The position numbers and the translations under genes are program-made. Source: Daucus carota subsp. sativus (Eukaryota; Streptophyta; Magnoliopsida; Apiales; Apiaceae). From it: a stretch of 64,000 nucleotides of DNA. The stretch is from NCBI RefSeq assembly GCF_001625215.2, contig NC_030381.2, positions 36,888,689 to 36,952,688 on the forward strand, read 5' to 3'. Below the pieces are notes generated by a model. The model was not told the DNA's origin and made no database searches. It saw only the letters and a list, made by a program, of their open reading frames with translations. Positions 1-9,755 of this stretch are shown here, in pieces; the stretch's first letter is position 1, and each line of letters opens with the position of its first letter.

Positions 1-82
1 AACACTTAAATAGACAAATCTGGGGGATCTGCATTACCTTATTGTAGAAGACTTATTTTGACACTGCAGAGCGAGGTCAATA

Positions 83-1465
83 TCACAAAAAACAACCATA
101 AGTTAGCAGTTCTTGGTTATTTTGAAAATGTTCCAAGTATTTCTCCTCCAAACTTATGACAGCCTTGATACCATCTCCACTCGCGGTATCCATCAGAGTA
201 AAGAGGTCACTCACTGGCGTGTCCACAAGCGAGACTCTAGCAGGCCTTCCCCACCCGAAATCCATCTCCTTGTATATTGGGAAATTACACATGCTGGAAA
301 CAGCAACAACTCTGTGATTACTTTTTACGTACTCTTCCAGTTTCACTGGAATGAGTTCAAATTCATTGGGATTTTTTATTCCTCTGAGCTGCATTTTAGC
401 TTGTCTCATTTTTCTGATCAAGTTATTCAGCATTGTTTCACTCTCTGTTGTTGTTGGAATGTGAATCGGGGTTACAATGTTCCCTACACTTGTTTCTGGC
501 ACTTTCGGTTCCATCATTCGCCTCATGTTGACAGTTTGAAACAGAACTGATGGAGCATACTCCCCTGACTTTGATGTGGCTGCTGCTGCAGCTACAGAAC
601 ATTTGTAGAGCAGTGCAGTCACAAGCTCATTTCGGGTGTACTTTTGATCTTCTACTACACCGTCTAATTTGTCTTTGAGTCGCGCTGTTGCCTTGAGTGT
701 TTCTATATTCTTGTTGTGAAACACTATCTCCTTAGTAATCCAATGCTTCGGGGGACACACAATTTTAGTTGTAACTGAGTCATCATAACATGACTTGGGC
801 ATGAGATCGTATTGGAATTGGGGACAGAGATCTAATAATTTTGGGTGATCACCTGAGTGACGCGATACATTAGCCCAGTAGCGTAGGAATGAGCATACAG
901 TAAGAGCATCACTGAGCTTGTGTGAAACGCTGGCTGCTATAGCTATTCCTCCACAATCAAAATGATTAAGTTGAACACGCACTAAACTGGAATCCTGATT
1001 AGGTACCTCATCCCATATTGAGTTAGGTGGGAAGAGATGACCTGAAAATTTGTCACCCTTGACAATATTGTTCCCCTGAATCTCTGATAACTTGCATCCG
1101 ATTTGGACCTCAACAAAATCAGCGCCCTGATCACTGCAATCAACTTGGGTTTCAGACGTCAACCTTCCAGCCAAGGGGTAGTACTTGGAAAGTGTTTCAG
1201 ATAAGGAGTTCTTAAGTTGATTAGATATAGTTGTGGCTGTCATATTAGGGCTTGGTTGTTGAGTACCATGATCAGAGTTTTGGTTCGGATAGAAGAATAA
1301 CATTGGAACATAGTAATTTGGTGCAATGCAATCATATAAAGGAAGATTGTATTGTTTGAGGTTTAAAGGCGTTGGTGAAGCTGGTTTGATGGTAGCTTTT
1401 GTTCTCGAAATCACATGGAGATGTCTTCTAAATATTGATGACCGGATCAGTCTTCTTATTGTCAT
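83..1465 (-). CDS. BAHD acyltransferase, copy 1 (460 aa)
   Basis: Single-exon BAHD acyl-CoA-dependent acyltransferase, which moves an acyl group from a CoA thioester to an alcohol or amine of a specialised metabolite. Seen: the catalytic HxxxD motif as HKLSD at residues 182-186, the structural DFGWG motif at 402-406, the family segment IKPASPTP at about 26-33, and the usual length. It resembles the vinorine synthase/clade III group; the substrate cannot be read from sequence. The protein begins with MTIRRLIRSSIFRRHLH, an Arg-rich, acid-free stretch ahead of where typical BAHD proteins start (near VIS). It lacks the acidic EEEE-containing loop seen near residue 135 in the other three copies and is the most divergent of the four. 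The start is the only ATG that keeps the extension shared by all copies. Family call is very sure. Confidence 0.95.
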   Translation of the reverse strand: MTIRRLIRSSIFRRHLHVISRTKATIKPASPTPLNLKQYNLPLYDCIAPNYYVPMLFFYPNQNSDHGTQQPSPNMTATTISNQLKNSLSETLSKYYPLAGRLTSETQVDCSDQGADFVEVQIGCKLSEIQGNNIVKGDKFSGHLFPPNSIWDEVPNQDSSLVRVQLNHFDCGGIAIAASVSHKLSDALTVCSFLRYWANVSRHSGDHPKLLDLCPQFQYDLMPKSCYDDSVTTKIVCPPKHWITKEIVFHNKNIETLKATARLKDKLDGVVEDQKYTRNELVTALLYKCSVAAAAATSKSGEYAPSVLFQTVNMRRMMEPKVPETSVGNIVTPIHIPTTTESETMLNNLIRKMRQAKMQLRGIKNPNEFELIPVKLEEYVKSNHRVVAVSSMCNFPIYKEMDFGWGRPARVSLVDTPVSDLFTLMDTASGDGIKAVISLEEKYLEHFQNNQELLTYGCFL

Positions 1466-1504
1466 ACTGCCTTCTGCTGCAAATTGCCAGGTTCAGATCA
1501 ATTA

Positions 1505-1513
1505 ATTTATATA
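1505..1513 (-). promoter_or_regulatory. TATA box of BAHD copy 1
   Basis: Reads TATATAAAT on the minus strand about 40 bases upstream of the ATG at 1465, a suitable place for a plant TATA box with a short leader. Confidence 0.5.
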
Positions 1514-1590
1514 CAATAACTGAATTCAAGAGCAGGATTAGGCTTCATATGTTGCTGTTTAAATTGCTCTAAAGTGAGCATATAGCCTAA

Positions 1591-1819
1591 GAGCATCTCC
1601 AACCCTATGCAACCTTTAGCTAAAATTCAATAAATCATACCATAAATAAATTTATAGATAGTAACTAATATTTGTTCACTCCAACCACACATTACTCTTG
1701 TCTAAAAACATAGTCAGCCACCTGATGTTGGCTATATTTAACCAACCTCTACGAACATGAATCTTGCACAATGTCCTACGTGTCCAATTTAGTCAACCAA
1801 ACAGTTGGAGGAGATGTTG
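1591..1819. mobile_element. Tourist-like (PIF/Harbinger) MITE
   Basis: 229-bp element with left end GAGCATCTCCAAC and a diverged right end GTTGGAGGAGATGTTG, flanked by TAA target duplications at 1588-1590 and 1820-1822. No coding capacity. The paralogous spacer near 14010-14015 (gcctaatattgcatg) lacks it, so it inserted after the block duplication. Same family as the element at 6709-7103. Confidence 0.75.
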
Positions 1820-2381
1820 TAACTTCTAACAAAGTGCATGAAACTAGCATAGATGTTCTAACATAGAGCATGAAACTAGCATCGCAAAGGGCGAGAATCA
1901 AGCACAATTACAAGGAACCTGAAGTTTGATTCACCCAATCTTGTTTTGTTTTTGAGTTAAGATTTGAACCCCAAAATAAACGTGTTTAGATTTTAACGAT
2001 ACAATTCAATTTATGTTACTCAAACGACATAAAGGAACATGACAACATAAAAAAAAATGGCTTGGCTGAATGGAAATTGTGATGCTAAGAGTGATTGATG
2101 TAGTCGCATGACTCGTGTCCAAGCAACCAAATGGTTTTTGTGTGTGTGTGTTTGTGTGTTAAAGTTTGAGCAGTTGCAATACCTGGAAATCGAAATAGCT
2201 AGCTTTGAATGCTAAGAGATGATCAAGAGAGCAATGCTGGCCTTTACAAAATCTGAAATAGATTTGTAGTTGAGATATGGAGATTGAGCTCTGAGAATAT
2301 CTGTATAAAATATACTCCCCTTTGAATTATATACATAGGAAATGGACACGAGAATTAAGAAAAGCGTATAAAATAGTACAA

Positions 2382-2745
2382 GAGCATCTCCAATGGTGCT
2401 CTTAAATCACTCTTTAAAATATAATATAATATGTGGCTCTTAGTGAGTTAAGACATTGAAAAAACTTCCAACTCCAATGCTACTCTTTATACATGTTCTC
2501 TATTCATATTTTATTCATATAAATTAGAGAGAGAAGTGAAAAAAGAGAGAAAGGTTGAATGTGTAGTGGGTGAAAAATTAATATAATATTAGTTAGGAGC
2601 TACTAGATGCTCTTTAAAAGAGAGGAGAGATGGTAGGCTCTTAAATTTTTAAAGAGCATCTAAGAGTCCATTGGAGCACTATTTTTTGATTTGCTCTTTA
2701 AATTGAAGGATAAGAGCTTGTTTAAGAGCTCCATTGGAGATGCTC
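2382..2745. mobile_element. Tourist-like MITE, second subfamily
   Basis: 364-bp element with matching inverted ends GAGCATCTCCAATGG and CCATTGGAGATGCTC. Flanking triplets are CAA on the left and TAA on the right, so the target duplication has one mismatch. The interior is AT-rich and partly palindromic around 'gctcttaaat'. Non-coding. Confidence 0.75.
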
Positions 2746-2859
2746 TAAGGGATTGGAAAAGATAAGAGAAAGTGACTAAAGTGGTGGGACCCATCAATAT
2801 ATAATAAAAAAATTTGAAAAAGTAGATGAAAGTAGTGGTTGGTTGTAATTTTTATATTA

Positions 2860-3104
2860 CTCCCTCCGTCCCTCTCAATTCTTAACATTGGGGGACGGGG
2901 GCGTGACACGTACTTTAATGCTTTTATAAAGTATTGTTTTATAACTTTTTTTTAAAATTTTTATTTTTCCGAATAAGATGTTTAAATTTTTATTCAAAAA
3001 AAGAAAATTTTAGAAAAAAGCTATAGAACTATGTTTTATAGACGTATTAAAATGTGTGTCGAGCAAGTACAAAAAATGTAAAGAAATGAAAGGGAAGGAG
3101 GGAG
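2860..3104. mobile_element. Stowaway MITE
   Basis: 245-bp element with the Stowaway terminus CTCCCTCCGTCCC on the left and GGGAAGGAGGGAG on the right. The terminal match continues imperfectly for about 30 bp, and both ends are flanked by TA. Non-coding; nested in the larger insertion at 2315-3192. Confidence 0.8.
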
Positions 3105-3194
3105 TACTACTTTGGGAAAAATTTGAAATGTATAGAATGGAATGGGACATAAAAAAGGAAAGTGTATAGAAATCAATGAGACCGAAGGAGTGTA

Positions 3195-4050
3195 AATTAT
3201 TGTTGGAAAGATCTCGCGAAGCAAGCAACACATGTGAGTTAAACGTTTTTGGCCGTGAAGAACTGATTCATTTTGTTTGTTTATTCATTTTTTGACCTTG
3301 AGTTGGTTTTTTATGACTAGATTGCATCTGCTCTGCAATTTAATTATTTTGCACGTTGATGGGTGATCTTCAATTTAAGGGGCTCCAACCAACTTCTGTT
3401 AATCTGTCCATCACATATCTAATATGATGAAAGCTTTTGATCTGGAGATCCCATGGAGCTGTCTTAGTCCTCTAATTGCCATACTGCCTCTTGTAGTAAA
3501 TTGCCAGTTGCTCATGGTGATACTGAAATTAGCATAGCAGAGGGGGTATTTCGGGCAAAATAATTAGGAAGCTCAACTTTAGTGGCTCAGTCATTTTTTA
3601 ACGGAAAACATGTTCAAATATCTCAAGATTTTTTACAATTCAGTACATTTGGAGCATGTGATGATGGAAATCGGAACTGAGTAGGAGATTTTTCCGATAC
3701 CTTGATGATTTTTAGTTAAATTAGAGGTAATCGGTGAAATCAATAAAATTTTTAATTACAATTTAACATTCTTCTTGACACCTGATCCAAATTGCTCTAA
3801 GACTTGTTGTCACAAACAGCTTTTCAAGTTTACGATAGAGTGAGCCTAATTAAGCTTTACAATCGTCTCGTTCATCAACTGATATTTCATTCTTTCACAT
3901 TAAGTGCCCCATAACGCAATTAAGCTCATGGAAAGTTGAAAACATTATTCAGAAACCATAAACACATAGAGAAACAGAATGCAGATGAGGTAATTTATAA
4001 GTAAGCAAACAGCTCCCATCTCAGTTTGAAAGTAACCGGAAATCAACCAA
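3195..4050. other. Duplicated intergenic spacer
   Basis: No gene seen. Segments at about 3195-3420 and 3920-3960 match 15275-15480 and 15935-15965 upstream and downstream of the second BAHD pair, so this is part of the duplicated spacer. The rest is unremarkable AT-rich DNA. Confidence 0.6.
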
Positions 4051-5418
4051 TTATTCAAGTGAAGCATAGGTAAGCAGCTCTTTCTGTGCTAGAAAATTTT
4101 TCATGTCTTGCTCTCCTAAAGCTACAACAGCTCTAATACCATCATTTGTAGTATCCATCAAAGTTATTATATCTGCCATGCCTGTGTCCACAAGGAGTGC
4201 TTTAATCGGCTTTCCCCACCCGAAGTTCGTTGCCTCATATAGTGGAAAGTTACACATACTAGTGATCATGAAGATTCTGTACTTATTTTTACTTAACTCA
4301 ACCATCTTCGGTACCAATCCCTGTCCATCAAAATTTTTGATTCCACTAAGGCGCCTCTTCTCTTGCCTCATTCGTGCCACCAACGTCCTGTACTTTGTAT
4401 CACTCTCCGTGCTTGTTGTAATGCTGTTTATGACTACAAAGTTCCCAACACTTGTTTCCGGCAGTGGTGGATCAATCATAGGCCTCACGTTTACGCTCCT
4501 GATCAAAACTGATCCGTTGTGTGCTCCTGTGTTTGTTTCAGCTGCCGCTGCTACAAGACATCTGTAAAGGAGTGCAGTTAGAAGCTCATTGCGGGTGTAT
4601 ATTTGATTTTCTACTATGCCGTCTACTTTGTCTTCATTTTCCACTGCTGCCTTCAGTTTTGCCAGATTTGTGTTTTGGAATATTACCTCCTTAGTGGTCC
4701 AATTCTTCTCTGGTAATGGAAAATCTGGGATAGAATCGCCATCAGATGATGCAGGCAGCAGCTCGTGCACTAAATGTGGACGAAGATGTAATAATTTCTG
4801 GTGGTCACCAGAGTGGAGTGACAAAGTTGCCCAATACTTCAGAAATGAGCAGAGAGTAAGAGCATCACCAATATGGTGATGAAGGGTAGCTGCAATGGCA
4901 ATTCCTCCACAAGTGAAATGGTTTAGCTGAATATGCATTACAATACCAGGATACATCTCGGTACAATTTTTCCAAATTGTGCAAGGCGGAAAGAGATGGC
5001 CTAAACCTTCTTCTTCCTCCATGACAGGAGGTTTTTCCAAAACCTCCCACAACTTGCATCCGATTTGGGCTTCAACAAAATGAACACCTTCATCGTTACA
5101 ATCAATGTAGGATCCAGAACGTAGCCTTCCTGCAAATGGGTAATACATAGACAGTGTCTCTGACAAAGAGTTTTTCAGAAGATCTGATAATGATGCATTG
5201 TTAGGGATGAGTTTTAGGCTATGATCAGAGTTGTAGCTGGGGTAGAATAAAATCATTGGAACATGAATATTTGGAATCGTGCGATCATGTAAAGGAATGT
5301 TGTACTGTTTGAGCTTTGAGGGAGTTGGCGAAGCTGGTTTAATGTTGCTCGATGATTTTGAGACGACATGCAGCTGCCTTTTGGTGATTAATGACCGAAT
5401 TAATCCTCTAAATGCCAT
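4051..5418 (-). CDS. BAHD acyltransferase, copy 2 (455 aa)
   Basis: Single-exon BAHD acyltransferase, complete. HxxxD is HHIGD at residues 181-185. The second signature is NFGWG at 398-402 instead of DFGWG; the Asp normally forms a structural salt bridge, so activity may be altered, though natural exceptions exist in the family. The N-terminus MAFRGLIRSLITKRQLHVVS is the same Arg-rich, acid-free extension as in the other copies. An acidic loop (EEEE at about 134-137) is shared with copies 3 and 4. It is closer to copies 3 and 4 than to copy 1. A weak TATA-like motif (CATATAAT, minus strand, 5451-5458) lies about 35 bases upstream. Substrate unknown. Confidence 0.95.
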   Translation of the reverse strand: MAFRGLIRSLITKRQLHVVSKSSSNIKPASPTPSKLKQYNIPLHDRTIPNIHVPMILFYPSYNSDHSLKLIPNNASLSDLLKNSLSETLSMYYPFAGRLRSGSYIDCNDEGVHFVEAQIGCKLWEVLEKPPVMEEEEGLGHLFPPCTIWKNCTEMYPGIVMHIQLNHFTCGGIAIAATLHHHIGDALTLCSFLKYWATLSLHSGDHQKLLHLRPHLVHELLPASSDGDSIPDFPLPEKNWTTKEVIFQNTNLAKLKAAVENEDKVDGIVENQIYTRNELLTALLYRCLVAAAAETNTGAHNGSVLIRSVNVRPMIDPPLPETSVGNFVVINSITTSTESDTKYRTLVARMRQEKRRLSGIKNFDGQGLVPKMVELSKNKYRIFMITSMCNFPLYEATNFGWGKPIKALLVDTGMADIITLMDTTNDGIRAVVALGEQDMKNFLAQKELLTYASLE

Positions 5419-5505
5419 TTGTTTTTAGCTTGCCAGAAGTAACTTGATGTATTATATGGAAAAGAAACTAAGAGTAGGGCTGATCATATACGATTTTCTG
5501 GCCTC

Positions 5506-5712
5506 TGGGTGTGGATCACATGTAACATACAAAACTCTGGGTGTGGACTAAAATACTAAACTAATGATGAAGCTTCCACAGGCCAAAAACCTTGTCTCAG
5601 TCCAAGCTGGTGATCTTGGAATTGAGTCATCACCAAACAATGATAATGACCTATCTGGATGTGGATCACATGTAACATACAAAACTCCGGATATGGTCTA
5701 AAGTACTAAACT
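5506..5712. repeat. Direct repeat of about 56 bp
   Basis: Two copies about 149 bp apart (from about 5506 and 5655) share 'gtggatcacatgtaacatac' followed by 'aaaact', with few differences. They lie just upstream of BAHD copy 2. No known element is recognised. Confidence 0.6.
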
Positions 5713-6295
5713 CTGTTTCAAAATTTAGCAACTCAAATGATTGAAGTTTAAACCACTATTCTTGTACTGGTATTTTTTTTTTAGGCCAAGTTACTGGTAT
5801 TTTCACAAGTACATTTATGGCAAAAAAATTCAGTATCTGTCTCTGTTCACAAAGGTTGCCGAAAAATGGAATTTCTCACTTGTAGAATAGATATAAGAAA
5901 ATAGAAGTACCAGAATTTTATGATAACTTAGTAATATTCTAAATATTTGAAGATACCAAATAAATTCAAACAAAACCTACCTAATTAGCTTAAAATTAAG
6001 GAGAAATTGAGGTCACCGTACCGTACTCTGAGCTGCTTATTTGACATTGATTTCCCTGCCTCTACTTAAATAAGGTTCACCAGAATTAGGGATAAAAAAC
6101 CATGAATGGCTCCCATGTAATATTGCGAAAAATTCTAAAACATATAAATAAATATTTAATAACGTGTTACATAAATAAATATTTTTTGACAATCATCTTG
6201 TCCAACCAAAAAGAACAATGTGCATATAACCATAAAATATATTAATATCATTAAATTAAATAAAATCAAACTTAATTTAGTTTTTAATTAAAAAC

Positions 6296-6390
6296 AACAG
6301 TTTTGAGACAAGGAATTAGACAAGATACTAAAGAGAAGCATAAGTGAGCAACTCTTTGTGCAGCAAAAGAATTTCATGTATTGCAATTTG
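6296..6390 (-). pseudogene. Relic of a BAHD acyltransferase 3' end
   Basis: About 95 bp resembling the last codons and early 3' flank of BAHD copies 3 and 4: 'gagaagcataagtgagcaac' then 'tctttgtgc', with nearby 'agacaaggaatt' as downstream of copy 3 at 12480-12491. Similarity ends after 'aatttcatgta'. No upstream coding sequence remains. It is the remnant of a fifth BAHD gene lost between copies 2 and 3. Confidence 0.75.
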
Positions 6391-6708
6391 CAACTAATCC
6401 ACACAAGGAGAAAAAGTGCCTTATAGAACTCAGGTTCAATCTGTGTATTGTTTCTCTGCTTTAAGTGGGAAAATAAGGAAATTGCAATTCTCGTTCTTGG
6501 GCAAGAAAAATGAAAGACTCGACTCTTTTCACAGTCTTTTTTTGACATTCTGAGTTACATTTAGGCATAATTTTCAAAATTTAGCAACTCAAATAATTGA
6601 ACCATGAAGTGTTGCTGTACTGGTGTTTTCACAAGTACAGCAAAAGACTTTAATAAAACTGAAGAGTTCTATCCGTTCACAAAGGTTACCCAAAAATGAA
6701 ATTTCTAA

Positions 6709-7103
6709 GAGCATCTCCAACCATCTAAAGCCCTTGGTTAAAAGGTGAGTTGGCTTACTTAAAATAAAAAAATTTAGCCAACAGCTCCAAAAACTCAACT
6801 CCAACCATGCTTACCTGTTGTCTATAAATTTAGCCAACCTCTTATGGATGGCTAAATTTGTCGAACCTCTACAGGTCTGTAGGAAAATCTGTAGGAAGAT
6901 TGTACATCATTTATTACCATATTGAACTGATATATTCTATTTTAACAATTTAAAATATTAATAACATACTATTTTTAAATTATAGCCAACCAATATAGCC
7001 AGTACCATTGAAACAAAATGTCTTACAGGTTCAGCAAATTTTACATAATGTCTTACAGGTCCAATTTAGCCAACGATTATAGCCAACGCCGTTGGAGATG
7101 CTC
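6709..7103. mobile_element. Tourist-like MITE with perfect target duplication
   Basis: 395-bp element with perfect 13-bp inverted ends (GAGCATCTCCAAC / GTTGGAGATGCTC) and TAA target duplications at 6706-6708 and 7104-7106. The tandem paralogue at about 5872-5890 ('atttctcacttgtagaat') is uninterrupted at the insertion point. Interior motifs 'gtccaatttagccaac' and 'aacctctac' are shared with the element at 1591-1819. Confidence 0.9.
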
Positions 7104-7466
7104 TAACTTGTAGAATAGATGTAAGAAAACAAGTACTAGAAATTTAAGTTAACTAATAAATTAAGGAGAAGTTGAGGTCGCCATACTCTGAGCTGCTTAG
7201 TTTGACATTGATTTCCCTGCCTTCACTCACCAGGGATATAAAACATAAAAAGTGTCATCTCTTAGGCTCCCATATGTCTCATATGCTTTAGCAATGGCTT
7301 TTTTCTATGAGAATTTCCTTCGGTGGCTAAGCTTACTAGAAGGGAGGTCGGTAAGAAATAAACTTTCTGAAAATTCTAAAAATAGATGAATAAATATTTA
7401 GAAATATGACATAAAACTTTTGACAATCATCTTAGCCCAACCAAAAAGAATAATGTGCATATAACT

Positions 7467-8286
7467 GTATCAACTTTCACAAAACAACTTACAAGAAATT
7501 TCACCAGTAAAATTAATTACAAAATGTATTTACGAATAAGTGGCAATCCACTGGTATTCACAAAAAATTATATACATGCTTTAGTTTAGAAAAAGTGTGC
7601 TTCAATATTTCGGTTAGGATTTATCATTTTTAGATTTCATTTAAATGTTCTTAAATTTAGAATTGTTCTTAATTTTTAATTACAAATTTATGATGTAATA
7701 AACTAGTTTCTTATTTATAATTTACTATTTTTATAATAAATTTATTTGAATATTTTAACTTCTTTGACAAACCTTAACAGGGATCGGGGCTAAATCCTTG
7801 GACCGGACCAGAGATTAAACCTTCGAGTTAGAAACCAGTGACGAACAAGATTTCTCAACAAAAATTCTGCAGAGTATATCATGAGAGAGGGCTGAACATT
7901 TTTCGGGAGGAAAAACAGAAAATTATCATCAGGATCAAAAACTAACCCTACCTTCGGTTTTAACAAATTTTGTTCTTATTATAAAATACAATAAATACTT
8001 CTAAATGTGAATGATATTTGACATCGATTCAAACAGGCTATTTAGGTAGAATTACTAAGAGTATTATAATAATGTAGTGGCACTGATAAACAAGTCCTAA
8101 ATAACATGACATAACACAACATGACTGCAACATGACTTTTAAATGATACCGGTAGAATCTTGCATGAGCTTATTGTAACATATAACAGGTACTTCAAAGT
8201 GTGAATGACATTAACATCGACTCAAACATGATTAAACTATTGAAATGTACTAAGAATATTAATATCTTGGCACTAATATTGAAGTT
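7467..8286. other. AT-rich spacer with a short imperfect direct repeat
   Basis: No gene seen. Two imperfect copies of about 110 bp (about 7977-8092 and 8171-8280) share the order 'gtgaatga', 'acatcga', 'tcaaaca', 'tactaag' and 'ggcactaat/ggcactgat'. Confidence 0.45.
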
Positions 8287-9480
8287 CTTTTTTTTTTTTT
8301 AACGAAAAGCGAACAATTTAATAAATAACCGAAACACAGCCGAGACAAACCCTCGAACTGTCAATTACAACCTAATTAAGAAACAAAAAGCGAGCTAAAC
8401 ATATAGTCGTTTTGTTTTCAGATCGCTTAACAAATAGAATATTTAAATTCTTTAATCCAAAAATATTTCAATCAAATCTCGAGCAATTCAACATATATCA
8501 GTTCTGAACATAGTGGCATCGCAATTGACCTTCACATAAGCAGCAACTGTAGCCCAATGTTCAGAATTATCAGTTACATCAACTGATATTGGATCAACAA
8601 ATGACCCAAAATATGAACAATTTTATGTCGTGAAAGGTGAGCTTTTGCGATATTCACCGCCGTTAGGGGTGTTCGCGGTGCGGGCGGTGCGGTTTTTTCC
8701 TAAAACCGCAAACCAACCCGCGCATGCGGTTTGGGAAAATTCGTAAACCGCAACCGCACCGCGTAATATAAAAACCGCGTAAACCACACCGCAAAATTGC
8801 GGTGCGGTTCATGCGGTTTGCGTGGTTTATAGATTCAAAAATTTTAATCTTTTGAATGACAATATAAATATAATTTCAAATTATATGTATTTAAAATAAT
8901 TTTTACAATATATATATACAAATTTAAAGTTACGATACTTATCAAAAGAAATATAAATTAAAATATGAGTATGATAATGATGAAGATGAAAAGATTTCAA
9001 CACTAACAAATTATTTTATAGAAAACAAATATAATAATAATATTTCATTTGTCGTCTTAAAACTAACCTTAATTTGTATCGTAAAATTATTAAAATTAAG
9101 TTGAGTAACTTGAACATATATATATATATATACAAACATAGGAGGTAACATCATTATAAATAATCTATCTATATAATATAAATATTTGTAACTATATGTG
9201 ATATATTTTTATATATTAGAAAATAGCGGTGCGGTGCGGTTTGAACCGCGCTTGTATAATGTCAAACCGCAACCCACACCGCACCGTGCGGTTTGTTAAA
9301 ATTTCAACCCGCAACCGCACCACGAAAAAGAAAAACCGCATTTTGCGGTGTGGTGCGGAGCGGTGCGGGCGGTTTATGCGGTGTGGGTGGTTTGATGAAC
9401 ACCCCTAACCGCCGTGCTATATTTGATACAACCCTTACGGATCACCCAAAATATCATGTAAGTCCTTCTTATAAACGTTA
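8287..9480 (-). mobile_element. Truncated LINE 3' end, interrupted by a hAT element
   Basis: On the minus strand a piece ends in an A-tract (T-run at about 8287-8300), as at an L1-type LINE 3' end. Upstream of the tail, near 8520-8570, one frame reads AYVKVNCDA, similar to the start of the RNase H-like domain carried by plant LINEs. The hAT element at 8664-9407 splits it; the piece resumes about 9416-9480. The left limit and family are uncertain. Confidence 0.45.
8664..9407. mobile_element. Non-autonomous hAT element A
   Basis: 744-bp element beginning TAGGGGTGTTC and ending GAACACCCCTA, flanked by a perfect 8-bp target duplication ACCGCCGT (8656-8663 and 9408-9415). Both subterminal zones are packed with GCGGTGCGG/CCGCACCGC-type repeats, the arrangement expected of transposase-binding sites. 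The centre is AT-rich and non-coding. Confidence 0.9.
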
Positions 9481-9755
9481 TTGAAACTCATAACAAAAAC
9501 ACACAAAAATATCAAAACAAACACAAACATCCCAAAAAGATGGGCACGACCTTGATGACAAGGTGCTCAACAAGAACTCGCCAAGAAAGGGTTAGATCTT
9601 GATTTTATTAATAAAATTGATAAATAGGAGAGAAGATGGAAGAGCGAAGATGATTAATGAGTAAAGAGATGAAGGTTAAAGAGCGGAGAAGTAGCAGGTG
9701 GAACCCTAGTTTTGGAGGTCGACTCTCAGAACTGCGATCTTCATGAATGTGGATC

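Larger units (their letters stand above)
2315..3192. mobile_element. Composite insertion with Stowaway-like outer ends
   Basis: About 880 bp absent from the paralogous spacer at about 15265-15280. Left end CTCCCCTTTGAATTATATAC and right end GACCGAAGGAGTG are weakly inverted and flanked by TA, as in Stowaway/Tc1-mariner MITEs. Two further MITEs (2382-2745 and 2860-3104) are nested inside. The outer ends are too diverged for a firm family call; the insertion itself is shown by the empty site. Confidence 0.55.
5716..7466. repeat. Tandem segmental duplication (units about 5716-6235 and 6573-7466)
   Basis: Long collinear similarity: 'caaaatttagcaactcaaat' at about 5720 and 6573, 'cttgtagaatagat' at 5879 and 7107, 'tgacattgatttccctgcct' at 6042 and 7203, and 'ttgacaatcatctt' near 6186 and 7429. 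The second unit is longer, mainly because the MITE at 6709-7103 inserted in it. Confidence 0.8.

Noticed and set aside
3010-3233. Two overlapping minus-strand open frames
   Set aside because: They lie inside the Stowaway/MITE stack and are repeat DNA.
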